In this document: positions 8,128-16,658 of the stretch, piece after piece | Numbering within the stretch: position 1 is the stretch's first letter | Layout of the letters: each line of letters starts with the position of its first letter | Origin: Exiguobacterium aestuarii | GTDB lineage: Bacteria > Bacillota > Bacilli > Exiguobacteriales > Exiguobacteriaceae | Length of the DNA stretch: 64,000 nt | Assembly (NCBI RefSeq): GCF_020171655.1 | Contig: NZ_JAIVAC010000001.1 | Span: 2,016,723 to 2,080,722 of the forward strand | Reading direction: 5' to 3' | Made by a program: the position numbers and the translations under genes | The notes under the pieces: model-generated | What the model saw: the letters and a program-made list of their open reading frames with translations, nothing else | What the model was told of the DNA's origin: nothing | The model's database searches: none

Positions 8128-8726
8128 TCTATAATCGCCCCCAATGAGCGCGCGACTTGGATTGCCTGCATCGCGTCTAGTTTTGTTTGTTGTAAGGTCA
8201 CGTTCGAAAAATCAACCCCGTCGACAAATGCTCCTCTGAAGTCGGCACCACGGCACACCGCATGTTGAAGTGTCGCCCGTGACAAGTCCGCCTGATGCCA
8301 AACCGTCTCGGTCAAATCAGCACCGTATAGGTCCGCCTCAACCAAACGAACGTGGGACCAATCCATTTTCTTAAGAGACACGTGACGAAGGTTGACGAAT
8401 GACCAGTCCCCTTCTGTGACATGGACGCCCTCGAACTGGCTCTCCTCAAAGGAAGACCCCGTCATTTTACATTGCTCAAACTCACTCGTGAACAAATTGG
8501 CACCATGGAACTGACAGTTCAAAAATGAGCTGCCGACATGATGGGACGCATTCCATTTCGAATCGGTAAAATCACAGTTGATGAACTGACAGCGTTCCGT
8601 TTGTAGTTCCGTCGCATCGACGTATGTGAAGCGACAGTTCTCGAACGTGACGTGTGACAGCTCTTCGTCACGGAGTGTCACGTCGCGGAAATCTTCGTCT
8701 CGATATTGCGTATGTGGTTGAAACAT
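8124..8726 (-). CDS. Pentapeptide-repeat protein
   Basis: 200 residues made almost wholly of A(D/N)LxX-type pentapeptide repeats, for example LVEADLYGADLTETVWHQAD, predicting a right-handed quadrilateral beta helix like McbG and Qnr proteins. Some such proteins protect DNA gyrase from quinolones or microcin; whether this one does is unknown. Good GGAGGG ribosome site. First gene of a two-gene unit with the ANT(6)-like gene and divergent from the NUDIX gene. Confidence 0.85.
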   Translation of the reverse strand: MFQPHTQYRDEDFRDVTLRDEELSHVTFENCRFTYVDATELQTERCQFINCDFTDSKWNASHHVGSSFLNCQFHGANLFTSEFEQCKMTGSSFEESQFEGVHVTEGDWSFVNLRHVSLKKMDWSHVRLVEADLYGADLTETVWHQADLSRATLQHAVCRGADFRGAFVDGVDFSNVTLQQTKLDAMQAIQVARSLGAIIE

Positions 8727-8781
8727 AATATCCCTCCTTCAGGTATACTAGAACATATGACAAAGATTGGAAGTGATATAG

Positions 8782-9231
8782 ATGGACCTCGTATTCCCGA
8801 CTGAACAAGGCGTCTTCAATTACCGCGTCGCCGGTATTTTCGTGAAAGACGGACACGTATTGATTCACCGAAATATCCGGGATGACTTTTGGGCACTGCC
8901 TGGTGGTCGCGTGACGCTCGGTGAAGAAGCCGCAACCGCCCTCGCACGCGAGCTACATGAAGAATTGGATATGCGCGTGACCGATACCACGTTCGCCTTC
9001 GTCCACGAGAACTTGTTTACCTACAACGACCAACCGTTTCATGAGATTGGGCTGTACTTTTATGTAGATGGTGACCTCCCGCTCCAAGAAGGAGACTTTT
9101 ATGGACCTGAAGGAGACCACCTCATCTATCGTTGGCAAAAACTTGACCGTCTTCGAGAGGTCACGCTCTATCCAGAAGTACTCGCACAACTACCGAATCG
9201 TTTGCCGTCTCATTCACTAAATCCGACTTGA
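8782..9231 (+). CDS. NUDIX hydrolase
   Basis: 149 residues with a complete Nudix box at 41-64: GGRVTLGEEA, then RELHEELDM, giving the metal-binding REx2EE helix. It hydrolyses a nucleoside diphosphate linked to some group X; the substrate is not predictable. Its stop lies 2 bp from the stop of the convergent HAD gene, and no terminator is visible between them. Confidence 0.9.
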   Translation: MDLVFPTEQGVFNYRVAGIFVKDGHVLIHRNIRDDFWALPGGRVTLGEEAATALARELHEELDMRVTDTTFAFVHENLFTYNDQPFHEIGLYFYVDGDLPLQEGDFYGPEGDHLIYRWQKLDRLREVTLYPEVLAQLPNRLPSHSLNPT

Positions 9232-9233
9232 AC

Positions 9234-9911
9234 TTAGAGAAGCGATTTCAACTCGTTTAAATGTCGAATCTCGTACGTCGACTCCATCGTCGCAGCCACT
9301 TCATTCGGATTGAACCAACATGTATCTAGGCCGTACATCCGCCCACCGGCGATGTCTGCCGTGACTGAGTCGCCAATGATTAAGCCCTTCTCTGGCTTTA
9401 CGTTCGGGATTCGATCAAAGACGTAGTCAAAGAACGGCTTCATCGGTTTTTGCGAGCCGGTCGCATCCGATACGAAGACGTCTTGGAAGTACGGCAATAG
9501 TCCCGATGACTCTAACCGTTTGAATTGCGTCTCCGTCACACCGTTTGTGACGATATAGAGCGGATAGTCCGCGCTCAGCGTTTGGACAATCTCTAACGCG
9601 CCGTCGACCATGTGTACGCCTGCATGTAAGTAGTCCCGATACTGCTGTTCGACCTGCGGACCGTCGACCGTGAGTCCGAGCGAATCGAACAATTTCGTGT
9701 GACGACCGACGAGCACTTCTTCCCGGTCTACTTCGCCGCGCTCAAATGCGCGCCATAGGCCGCTGTTAATGTCGACATACCGCGCCTTCACTTCATCCGT
9801 CATCCGGACATTGTAGGAGGCGAGTAATTGTTCTAAGGCAACGTGCTCACTTTGTTTAAAATCTAATAGCGTGTCATCAATATCAAACAAAATCACTTCA
9901 TATCGTTTCAT
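9234..9911 (-). CDS. HAD hydrolase, YjjG-like pyrimidine nucleotidase
   Basis: 225 residues of the haloacid dehalogenase superfamily with a helical cap. Motif I is FDIDDTLLDF (Asp10 nucleophile, Asp12), motif II IVTNG, motif III near GSQKPMKPFFDY, and motif IV IGDSVTADIAGG. YjjG/YfnB enzymes dephosphorylate noncanonical pyrimidine nucleotides. The ATG at 9911 is chosen because the protein then begins at MKRYEVILFD, as the family does; the longer frame crosses a terminator. Confidence 0.88.
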   Translation of the reverse strand: MKRYEVILFDIDDTLLDFKQSEHVALEQLLASYNVRMTDEVKARYVDINSGLWRAFERGEVDREEVLVGRHTKLFDSLGLTVDGPQVEQQYRDYLHAGVHMVDGALEIVQTLSADYPLYIVTNGVTETQFKRLESSGLLPYFQDVFVSDATGSQKPMKPFFDYVFDRIPNVKPEKGLIIGDSVTADIAGGRMYGLDTCWFNPNEVAATMESTYEIRHLNELKSLL

Positions 9912-9965
9912 GTTTCTTTCTAACCCCTCTCTTCGTCTAACTGTACAGGAAGTAGAAACGAACAT

Positions 9966-9994
9966 CAAAAAAGGGAGATGAACGCAATCTCCCT
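9966..9994 (-). terminator. Terminator after the PadR-HAAS operon
   Basis: Stem GGGAGAT/ATCTCCC (9973-9993) followed on the minus strand by TTTTTT (9967-9972). Confidence 0.8.
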
Positions 9995-10037
9995 TCATCT
10001 CTTCTTAACGATGAACCGAATGGACAACATATCAAAC

Positions 10038-10787
10038 TTAATCTTCTTTATTCTTCTTGGCCCAGACAAGAAAGAAAATCGCCATTCCAATGAATAAAAT
10101 CAACATCGAAAAAATCGATTGTTGCTCAAATGGTAAACTTGTGCGGGAAAATGCATATTGAGGTACGTACAAAAGAATCGGGATGATTAAATTAATCCAT
10201 GTCTTTGTCCATACAGAGGTTATAAGTAATATGATCACAGCAACTATGAATAATACAAGTTGACCGTTCGAACCGAATGTAACCGTTGGCGTTTCAATGA
10301 AAATATCAAGCACCATCAAGCCGAGAAAAGATAACATTGGTAATGTAGCAAGTAAGCTATAAGTCAGTATATTTCTAAATTTGCTTTCTTTTGTGCGAAT
10401 CGACATCGCTCGGAATGCTTGTGAGGCAGCCAACAAGAAGAGTAAGGCCACTAGTGGAAACCCAACCATTTGAATCGTCGAGAACGTCATCTCACCTTGA
10501 ATGAAGTTCCCAATGATGATATAAGCAAATAAGTTGAGAATGATCATTGCGATGATTTTCATAAACCCCTTCTTATCGAATGCCATCTCGCGACCAATAT
10601 ATTGCATATAGGATTTCGGACTTTGTCCAATGACATCGTCCACATCCTTCCCTGCTTGCTCCGCTTCTAGCAAATGATCCTCTAATTCAAAGACAATATC
10701 TTTCACCTCAGTCTCAGATTTCCCGCTTGATATCAGATATACCGACAAATCATCTAAAAAATCACGACTTTTCTTTGAAAGTTCCAT
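10038..10787 (-). CDS. HAAS-domain membrane protein
   Basis: 249 residues. An N-terminal helical HAAS/DUF1700-like domain (1-70, with the FELEDHLLEAEQAGKD segment) is followed by six or so membrane helices. HAAS domains are almost always encoded next to PadR regulators, as here: its start is 2 bp after the padR stop. The role is thought to be regulatory or in membrane-stress response; the exact function is unknown. Confidence 0.8.
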   Translation of the reverse strand: MELSKKSRDFLDDLSVYLISSGKSETEVKDIVFELEDHLLEAEQAGKDVDDVIGQSPKSYMQYIGREMAFDKKGFMKIIAMIILNLFAYIIIGNFIQGEMTFSTIQMVGFPLVALLFLLAASQAFRAMSIRTKESKFRNILTYSLLATLPMLSFLGLMVLDIFIETPTVTFGSNGQLVLFIVAVIILLITSVWTKTWINLIIPILLYVPQYAFSRTSLPFEQQSIFSMLILFIGMAIFFLVWAKKNKED

Positions 10788-10789
10788 GC

Positions 10790-11116
10790 TTATTCATCCT
10801 CCTCGAGTACACGGTTCACACCATTCGATACTTCAGCCCATCGCTGTTTAAAGGCGAGTAATTCCTGTTGTCCGGATTCTGTCAGAATATAGTACTTCCG
10901 CTTTGGACCTCCTGACGGTAAAGTCTTTTGAATCGTTTCGACCCACCCATCTTTTTTCATACGCAATAATACCGGGTATATACTTCCTTCGCTCACCATT
11001 GTGAAACCATAATTCTGTAGTTTCTCAGACATTTCATATCCATATGTCTCACCTTTACTAATAATGGCTAACAAACATCCTTCAAGCAGACCTTTTAACA
11101 TTTGACTCATTGCCAT
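10790..11116 (-). CDS. PadR-family transcriptional regulator
   Basis: 108 residues with the PadR winged helix: LKGLLEGCLLAIISKGETYG, the recognition region ending SEGSIYPVLLRMKKDGWV, and the wing YYILTESGQQELLAF. Small (subfamily-2) PadR proteins repress their own operon and sense small molecules. It leads a two-gene unit with the HAAS protein and faces the aldehyde dehydrogenase gene. Two similar dyad sites lie in the shared upstream region. Confidence 0.92.
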   Translation of the reverse strand: MAMSQMLKGLLEGCLLAIISKGETYGYEMSEKLQNYGFTMVSEGSIYPVLLRMKKDGWVETIQKTLPSGGPKRKYYILTESGQQELLAFKQRWAEVSNGVNRVLEEDE

Positions 11117-11138
11117 GGTGTGACCCCACTTTCAACCA

Positions 11139-11161
11139 ACTATCTTGTTATACACAATAGT
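11139..11161. promoter_or_regulatory. Putative PadR operator A
   Basis: 23-bp dyad with ACTAT/ATAGT ends, 23 bp upstream of padR. It contains a minus-strand TATAAC that could be the padR -10 box. Its sequence matches site B in inverted orientation at 19 of 23 positions. Confidence 0.55.
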
Positions 11162-11184
11162 AATGGAAACCAATCCCATTTACA

Positions 11185-11207
11185 ACTACTTTGTAAAACA
11201 AGCTAGT
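11185..11207. promoter_or_regulatory. Putative PadR operator B
   Basis: Second 23-bp dyad (ACTA/TAGT ends), 46 bp centre to centre from site A. It abuts the -35 box of the aldehyde dehydrogenase promoter. Confidence 0.5.
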
Positions 11208-11235
11208 TACATTTTCAGATGTTTATTTTTATAAA
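11207..11235 (+). promoter_or_regulatory. Sigma-A promoter of the aldehyde dehydrogenase gene
   Basis: TTACAT (11207-11212), 17-bp spacer, TATAAA (11230-11235), about 50 bp before the ATG. Confidence 0.65.
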
Positions 11236-11282
11236 ATAAGTGAATACTTCCTATGGTGAAGAAAAACAAAGGAGTGTTCTAC

Positions 11283-12740
11283 ATGCATACAGATTTTACG
11301 AAAATGTACATCAATGGTGAGTGGGTAAACGGATCAAGTGAGAAGTCGATCGACAACGTCAATCCGTTTTCGAACGAGACACTGTTCTCGATTCAATCAG
11401 CGGATGAAGATGATTTGAATCGTGCCTATGAAGCTGCGAAAGCGTCTCAGACGGACTGGGCTGACATGGTTCCGCAAGCACGACGCGAATTGATTGAAAA
11501 GTTTGCCCAGGTAACGATGGACAACAAGGAACTCATCGTCGATTGGCTCGTGAAAGAGTCTGGCAGTACACGCATCAAGGCAGAAGGCGAATTTGCCGCA
11601 TCGATGGCCATCATCAAGGAAGCCGCGACATTCCCATTCCGTATGGACGGACTCATCAAACCTTCGATCGTGCCGAACAAAGAGAACCGGGTTTATCGTA
11701 AACCACTCGGGATCATCGGAATCATCAGTCCTTGGAATTTCCCGTTCCATTTGGCTGTTCGTTCAATCGTGACAGCTCTCGCGACCGGGAATGCGGTCGT
11801 CGTCAAACCGGCTACCGCGACACCGGTCACAGGTGGCCTTCTGTTCGCATCGCTCTTTGAAGAAGCAGGACTTCCAAAAGGCGTACTCAATGTCGTCGTC
11901 GGACGAGGGTCTGAAATCGGCGATGCGATTGTCGAACATCCGATTCCGCGTCTCATCTCGTTCACAGGTTCAACCGAGGTCGGTCAAGGAATCGCAGAGA
12001 AAGCGGGTCGCCTCTTGAAAAAGACGGCTCTTGAACTCGGTGGGAACAACGTGTTTGTCGTACTCGACGATGCCGACCTCGACCGTGCCGTCGAATCAGC
12101 GGTATACAGCAAGTTCTACCATCAAGGGCAAATTTGTATGTCGACGAACCGGATTCTCGTCGCCGAATCGATTCATGATGAATTCGTGGAACGTTACGTC
12201 GATCGCGTTAAACAATTGAAAGCGGGTGACCCGAACGAAAAAGACACGCAAGTCGGTCCGCTCATCGACCACGATCAAATCGATCGTATCTTAGAGCAAA
12301 TCGAGAAAACCGTCGATGCAGGTGCGACCGTTCATACTGGCGGAACAGCTGACGGTAACGTTCTCGAACCGACCGTCCTCAGTGGTGTCACGAATGACAT
12401 GCCACTCGCAAAAAACGAAATCTTTGGACCGGTTGCGGTCATCCTTTCGTTTAAAGATGACGAAGAGGCACTCCGTCTCTCGAATGAATTGCCGTATGGA
12501 TTGAGCGGCGCCGTCCACGGTTCGGTTTACCGTGCGACCAATTTCGCACGAAAAGTCGAAACCGGCATGATTCACGTCAACGACCAATCGGTCAATGACG
12601 AACCACATATGCCGTTCGGAGGCGAGAAAAACTCCGGTCTCGGACGTTTCAACGGCGAATGGGTACTCGAAGAGTTCACGACGCTCCAATGGGTATCGGT
12701 CATGCATGAACGTCGCGAGTATAAACCATTCTTCTCATAA
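11283..12740 (+). CDS. NAD(P)-dependent aldehyde dehydrogenase
   Basis: 485 residues of the ALDH superfamily. The nucleotide-binding PWNFPFHLA segment, the GSTEVG loop, the catalytic glutamate in ALELGGNN and the nucleophile Cys285 (GQICMST) are all present, with EIFGPV further on. It resembles the benzaldehyde/succinate-semialdehyde-type YfmT branch, but the substrate is not settled. The ATG at 11283 has an AAAGGAG site; the upstream in-frame ATG lies before that site. Single gene ending at a strong terminator. Confidence 0.92.
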   Translation: MHTDFTKMYINGEWVNGSSEKSIDNVNPFSNETLFSIQSADEDDLNRAYEAAKASQTDWADMVPQARRELIEKFAQVTMDNKELIVDWLVKESGSTRIKAEGEFAASMAIIKEAATFPFRMDGLIKPSIVPNKENRVYRKPLGIIGIISPWNFPFHLAVRSIVTALATGNAVVVKPATATPVTGGLLFASLFEEAGLPKGVLNVVVGRGSEIGDAIVEHPIPRLISFTGSTEVGQGIAEKAGRLLKKTALELGGNNVFVVLDDADLDRAVESAVYSKFYHQGQICMSTNRILVAESIHDEFVERYVDRVKQLKAGDPNEKDTQVGPLIDHDQIDRILEQIEKTVDAGATVHTGGTADGNVLEPTVLSGVTNDMPLAKNEIFGPVAVILSFKDDEEALRLSNELPYGLSGAVHGSVYRATNFARKVETGMIHVNDQSVNDEPHMPFGGEKNSGLGRFNGEWVLEEFTTLQWVSVMHERREYKPFFS

Positions 12741-12751
12741 GACGGTCCATA

Positions 12752-12785
12752 CAAAAAACCAGGCTGATCAGCCTGGTTTTTTGTA
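12752..12785. terminator. Bidirectional terminator
   Basis: Stem ACCAGGCTGATCAGCCTGGT flanked by A6 and T6 (about 12754-12783). It serves the aldehyde dehydrogenase gene and the convergent DUF6440 gene. Confidence 0.92.
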
Positions 12786-12806
12786 TGGATTCTATATTCC
12801 ACGATT

Positions 12807-12989
12807 TCACGAAGTCGATTTTGGCTTCTCAATGACGACTTTTCCATGTTCATCTAGAAGAGGCGTCATTCCACTCAATCCTAAGCCGCTAGTCATCAAG
12901 TAGTGAACGCCTGTATAGCTATCCACCACAATTTTAATGATTCCACCACTCATATGCTGTTTTGACTTCAATACAAATCGTTGTCCCAC
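12807..12989 (-). CDS. DUF6440 family small protein
   Basis: 60 residues with a GTG start behind GGAGGA. The segment IIKIVVDSYTGVHYLM followed by GLSGMTPLLDEHGKVV is typical of DUF6440 proteins, which are small beta-rich proteins of unknown function found across Bacillota. Confidence 0.75.
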   Translation of the reverse strand: MGQRFVLKSKQHMSGGIIKIVVDSYTGVHYLMTSGLGLSGMTPLLDEHGKVVIEKPKSTS

Positions 12990-13078
12990 GAAATGTCTTC
13001 CTCCTCTTTTTTGATTTAGAATGCCTTCATCATCATCTCATATCTACATAAGGCACATACTATTTTTTACCATTTGAA

Positions 13079-13465
13079 TCATTCTAAGAGTTCATTTACA
13101 TCCTTGATGTGTTCTTCATCAACTTTAAAATATTCGCGACTTTCTATTCCTTTTGAAAAAATGAACTCGTTGTTGTCATTTTTCCAAAAGTTCACCATCA
13201 ATTCCATCGTAGATTCAGCTGGGTTATTGATGGTCACTACATATTGAGGAAGCCCTTTTGGACGTTCGTTCGTGATTGAACTTGCTTCAATCATCGTTTT
13301 GAAGTCATCAATCTTTTCTTTATCTGTCACCGTATTTTCAGAGTACACAATTGTTTGTTCATCAGTATAATTGCCAACAACGAGCTCTCGTTCTTGTTGA
13401 CCACATCCCATTAATATAGATAACGAAATCACACTGAGGAAGGTAATCATTTTCTTCAATAACAT
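13079..13465 (-). CDS. Putative lipoprotein
   Basis: 128 residues with a lipoprotein signal peptide (basic start MLLKK, hydrophobic stretch, lipobox LMGC at about 18-21). The mature part has no recognised domain. GGAGGGAG ribosome site. Composition is more AT-rich than the neighbours, as is common for small extracytoplasmic proteins. Confidence 0.75.
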   Translation of the reverse strand: MLLKKMITFLSVISLSILMGCGQQERELVVGNYTDEQTIVYSENTVTDKEKIDDFKTMIEASSITNERPKGLPQYVVTINNPAESTMELMVNFWKNDNNEFIFSKGIESREYFKVDEEHIKDVNELLE

Positions 13466-13521
13466 GTTCTCCCTCCTTTACATTTTGAATACGCTTACAT
13501 ATTATCATAAACCATAATTTA

Positions 13522-13564
13522 CAAAAAAGACGAACCAAGGCGCATTTCACGCCCCAATTCGTCG
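13522..13564 (-). terminator. Terminator after the YjdM-like gene
   Basis: Hairpin with arms GACGAA/TTCGTC and inner GGCG/CGCC pairs (13529-13563), then TTTTTT on the minus strand. Confidence 0.8.
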
Positions 13565-13580
13565 ACAGTCTGACGTTATG

Positions 13581-13919
13581 TTAGATTTTCTTCACAAACT
13601 CCGACTTCAGTTTCATCGCACCTAGACCATCGATTTTGCAATCGATGTCATGGTCACCGTCCACAAGTCGAATCCCTTTTACTTTCGTCCCTTGTTTGAC
13701 GACAAGCGATGTGCCTTTCACTTTCAAATCCTTGATGACAGTGACAGTATCTCCATCTTGAAGCGGATTTCCGTTCACGTCTTTGATTTGAGACGCTGCT
13801 TCCGCTTCGGCTGCCTCGCTCGGTGACCACTCATAGGCGCACTCCGGGCAGACGAGAAGTGGACCGTCCTCATATACATAAGACGATTGACATTTTGGAC
13901 AATTCGGGTACTCGTTCAT
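13581..13919 (-). CDS. YjdM/PhnA zinc-ribbon protein
   Basis: 112 residues: an N-terminal zinc ribbon (CPKCQ and CPECAYEW, two CxxC pairs) and a C-terminal small beta barrel ([20 protein letters not shown]). The family is named alkylphosphonate utilisation protein PhnA/YjdM, but its biochemical role is unclear. The start at [10 protein letters not shown] has a GGAGGAA site; the 14-codon extension does not. Confidence 0.9.
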   Translation of the reverse strand: MNEYPNCPKCQSSYVYEDGPLLVCPECAYEWSPSEAAEAEAASQIKDVNGNPLQDGDTVTVIKDLKVKGTSLVVKQGTKVKGIRLVDGDHDIDCKIDGLGAMKLKSEFVKKI

Positions 13920-13985
13920 ACGTTTTCCTCCATTCGATTCACTCGTTTCAGTATATCTCATGGAGAGGCATCCTTTCTAGACGGT

Positions 13986-14498
13986 TCACCCTTCCGTAGG
14001 TGACGCAGGACCTTCTAAATCGAGTTGATAAAACGATAAATCGAGCCATTTCCCGAATTTATACCCGGCATTTCGAATCGTTCCTGAATGTACGAATCCA
14101 ACTTTTTCGTGGGCACGGATGCTCGTCACGTTCGACGTATCAATCCCACCAATCACAGTCTTCATCCCTCTTGCTCCTGCGATACGGATGATTTCCTTTA
14201 GTAGTTTGTTGCCAATTCCTTTCCCGCGATAGCCAGGGTGTACGTACACGGAATGCTCGACCGTGTAGTGGTATGCCGGCCACGAGCGGAATGGCCCAAA
14301 CGTCGCAAATCCCATGACGACATCATCTTCGACCCACACGATGATCGGACAGTCTTGTTCTTTCTTCTCTTCATACCAGGCGACCCTGTTCTCGAGCGTC
14401 ACCGGTTCATAATGATAGACGGCGGTGCTATTCACGATTGCGTCATTATAAATATGTAAAATCATTTGAAGATCGTCTCGCCGACAGTTGCGAATCAT
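13986..14498 (-). CDS. Phosphinothricin-acetyltransferase-like GNAT
   Basis: 170 residues of the PAT/ArsN-like GNAT branch: IYNDAIVNSTAVYHYEPVTL, the acetyl-CoA loop HPGYRGKGIGNKLL, and GGIDTSNVTSIRAHEKVGF. Relatives acetylate phosphinothricin, methionine sulfone or arsenite complexes; the true substrate here is unknown. Confidence 0.88.
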   Translation of the reverse strand: MIRNCRRDDLQMILHIYNDAIVNSTAVYHYEPVTLENRVAWYEEKKEQDCPIIVWVEDDVVMGFATFGPFRSWPAYHYTVEHSVYVHPGYRGKGIGNKLLKEIIRIAGARGMKTVIGGIDTSNVTSIRAHEKVGFVHSGTIRNAGYKFGKWLDLSFYQLDLEGPASPTEG

Positions 14499-14552
14499 AC
14501 CAACACCTACTTCTCGTTTTTTTCATTATACGAATCCCCTCTTCAAAAGACA

Positions 14553-14587
14553 CGAAAAAAGTGACCGGTCCCATCGACCAGTCACTC
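14553..14587 (-). terminator. Terminator after the copper-binding protein gene
   Basis: Stem AGTGAC-GGTC/GACC-GTCACT (14560-14586) followed by TTTTTT on the minus strand. Confidence 0.88.
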
Positions 14588-14590
14588 AGA

Positions 14591-14920
14591 CTATGCTGCT
14601 AGGCGGTCACACATCGAAGCACATTCTGTACAGACGCGCGCACATTCCTGACAATGCGCGTGTTTATGTTTCCCACACTCTTGTGCACAGGCTTTACAGA
14701 TGATCGCACACGCTCGAGCAAGTTCTGGGACAAATGCCGAATCACGCGTCATCGCCTCAGCGAGAAACGCACAGGCCGCGGCACACTCACGGTCGAGTCG
14801 GATACAATCGACCATCATTTTTACGTCTTTTTCCTCTAGACAGGATTCCAAGCAATCATTACACGTCTCCACGCATTCGTGGAGTGCTTCGAGTTCATTC
14901 GCATAGATTCGATGAGCCAT
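14591..14920 (-). CDS. Four-helix-bundle copper-binding protein (Csp-like)
   Basis: 109 residues with 13 cysteines in helical spacing (CVETCNDCLESC, CAAACAF, CAIICKACAQEC, CQECARVCTECASMC), the pattern of DUF326/YhjQ and the cytosolic copper-storage protein Csp3. Such proteins store many Cu(I) ions inside a four-helix bundle. No export signal, so cytosolic. Single gene with its own terminator; no copper exporter is nearby. Confidence 0.88.
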   Translation of the reverse strand: MAHRIYANELEALHECVETCNDCLESCLEEKDVKMMVDCIRLDRECAAACAFLAEAMTRDSAFVPELARACAIICKACAQECGKHKHAHCQECARVCTECASMCDRLAA

Positions 14921-15001
14921 TCGTCATTCCCCTTTCGCTTTTCCTTTGGATTTGAACACGTTACCCTTGTTCCCTAATCGACAAAAGAAAAACGACCTAG
15001 A

Positions 15002-15613
15002 TTAAGAATCCGGATCGTTCACGAATTTACGGTACAAATAAGCGATTCGATTAAGTAAGGCCTCATTATACTGTTTCGGCATGAAACGATAACGATAGAG
15101 ACGATACATTCGCTTCAAGTCTTCCCACTGATGGTCGATTTGTTGTCCTTGTCTAAAGCGTGCCAAATCAATCAAGAAAATCTGTCCGTTCGGTGTCAAA
15201 ATGATATTACGCAAGTGGACATCCGATGGCGTTAGTCCTAATAACCGTGCTTGTCGAAGCGCTTCATCCACTACCTCGATGTAAGAAGGGTCAATCCAGA
15301 CACCTTCCGTCAGACACTCAAACAGCGTCTTCCCTTCGATGTAATCCATGACTAAATAAGAGTCACCCGCTTCATAACAAGTCGGAAAATAAGGAAGCCC
15401 TTTTAGCTTGTCATAGATGGCTGCCTCTTCAATCGCGATCCGTTCGTATCCCGGAAAGAACACTTTAATGACGCGGTCCCTATCTTTTAAACGAAACACG
15501 GCTGCACTACGTCCAATCCCGTGTAACTGAAGCTCGGGGTGCATCTCCATTACCTGAAACGAGTCGCCCACCCGCTCGAAGGTGACGTCCGCATATGGTT
15601 TATAGTCACTCAT
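15002..15613 (-). CDS. Protein-kinase-like protein (YrzF-like)
   Basis: 203 residues of a reduced protein-kinase fold. A glycine-rich loop GIGRSAAVF (32-40), the lysine in VIKVF (Lys50), a glutamate pair IEEAA (62-63), the hinge LVMDYIEGKTL, the catalytic loop DVHLRN (131-136) and a metal site LIDLA (Asp149) can all be seen. The protein is shorter than Hanks-type kinases and similar to YrzF/YbdM of Bacillus. The target is unknown. Confidence 0.8.
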   Translation of the reverse strand: MSDYKPYADVTFERVGDSFQVMEMHPELQLHGIGRSAAVFRLKDRDRVIKVFFPGYERIAIEEAAIYDKLKGLPYFPTCYEAGDSYLVMDYIEGKTLFECLTEGVWIDPSYIEVVDEALRQARLLGLTPSDVHLRNIILTPNGQIFLIDLARFRQGQQIDHQWEDLKRMYRLYRYRFMPKQYNEALLNRIAYLYRKFVNDPDS

Positions 15614-15761
15614 CTGTCACGCCTCTTTCCTGTTTCTCTTCTTTATCATCATAGCGCATACAAGCTCATTTGACGCTAAAACTGCTCGAGGGGGTGACAA
15701 GTGACGCGCTTTCTTTGAAGACGTATAATGAAAAGCGACTGACAACCAAGGAGGAGTTATT

Positions 15762-16658
15762 ATGCAACGCATTGCTTTAACAGAAGAATTATCATTCTCA
15801 CGCGTCATCCACGGAATGTGGCGACTCGCTGATTGGGACATGACCCCACAGGAACGTCTCACGTTCATCGAACAATGTCTCGAACTCGGCATCACGACGT
15901 TCGACCATGCAGATATTTATGGTGGTTATACATGTGAAGGATTATTTGGGGAAGCGTTAAAACTAAAACCTGAGCTCCGTGACCAAATGGAGATCGTCAC
16001 AAAAACGGGTATCAAATTGACAGGATCATTCAATCCGGGTCAAACGCTCAACTATTATGACACGACAAAAGAACATATCATCGCGCAAGCGGAGCGTTCA
16101 CTAAAAGAACTCGCCATCGATTATATTGATACATTATTGATTCACCGCCCAGACCCGCTCATGAACCCGGATGAAGTGGCCGAGGCCTTCATTACGTTGC
16201 GTGATAGCGGGAAAGTACGTGAATTCGGTGTATCCAACCACGTACCGTCTACACAGAACTTGCTTCAATCACGTCTCCCGTTCCAACTCGTGACGAACCA
16301 ACTTGAACTCTCTCCAATGCAATTGAAGCATTTCGAAGATGGATCGGTTGACCTTTGTCACGAAAAACGGATGCCACTCATGGCTTGGAGCCCACTCGCA
16401 GGAGGGCAGCTTTTCAAAGACGAACAGTACGCACCTCTTCGTGAAAAACTCGAGGAGATTCGCGCGCGTCACAATGCGAGCGGAATCGATTCGATTGTGT
16501 ATGCATGGCTCATCAAACACCCTGCGAACATCATGCCAATTATCGGATCAGGAAAAATCGAGCGCGTGCAAACAGGTGTCGACGCACTTCAAATCGATCT
16601 CACGCGTGAAGAATGGTTCGAAATTTTGAAGGCAGCACGCGGTCGAGATGTTGATTGA
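15762..16658 (+). CDS. Aldo/keto reductase (YdhF-like)
   Basis: 298 residues, TIM-barrel NADPH-dependent aldo/keto reductase. The catalytic tetrad is present: Asp51 in FDHADIYGGY, a Tyr in the same loop, Lys81 and His128 (LLIHRPD). The C-terminal MPIIGSGKIERVQ binds the NADP phosphate. AGGAGG ribosome site. The substrate is unknown. Divergent from the kinase-like gene. Confidence 0.92.
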   Translation: MQRIALTEELSFSRVIHGMWRLADWDMTPQERLTFIEQCLELGITTFDHADIYGGYTCEGLFGEALKLKPELRDQMEIVTKTGIKLTGSFNPGQTLNYYDTTKEHIIAQAERSLKELAIDYIDTLLIHRPDPLMNPDEVAEAFITLRDSGKVREFGVSNHVPSTQNLLQSRLPFQLVTNQLELSPMQLKHFEDGSVDLCHEKRMPLMAWSPLAGGQLFKDEQYAPLREKLEEIRARHNASGIDSIVYAWLIKHPANIMPIIGSGKIERVQTGVDALQIDLTREEWFEILKAARGRDVD

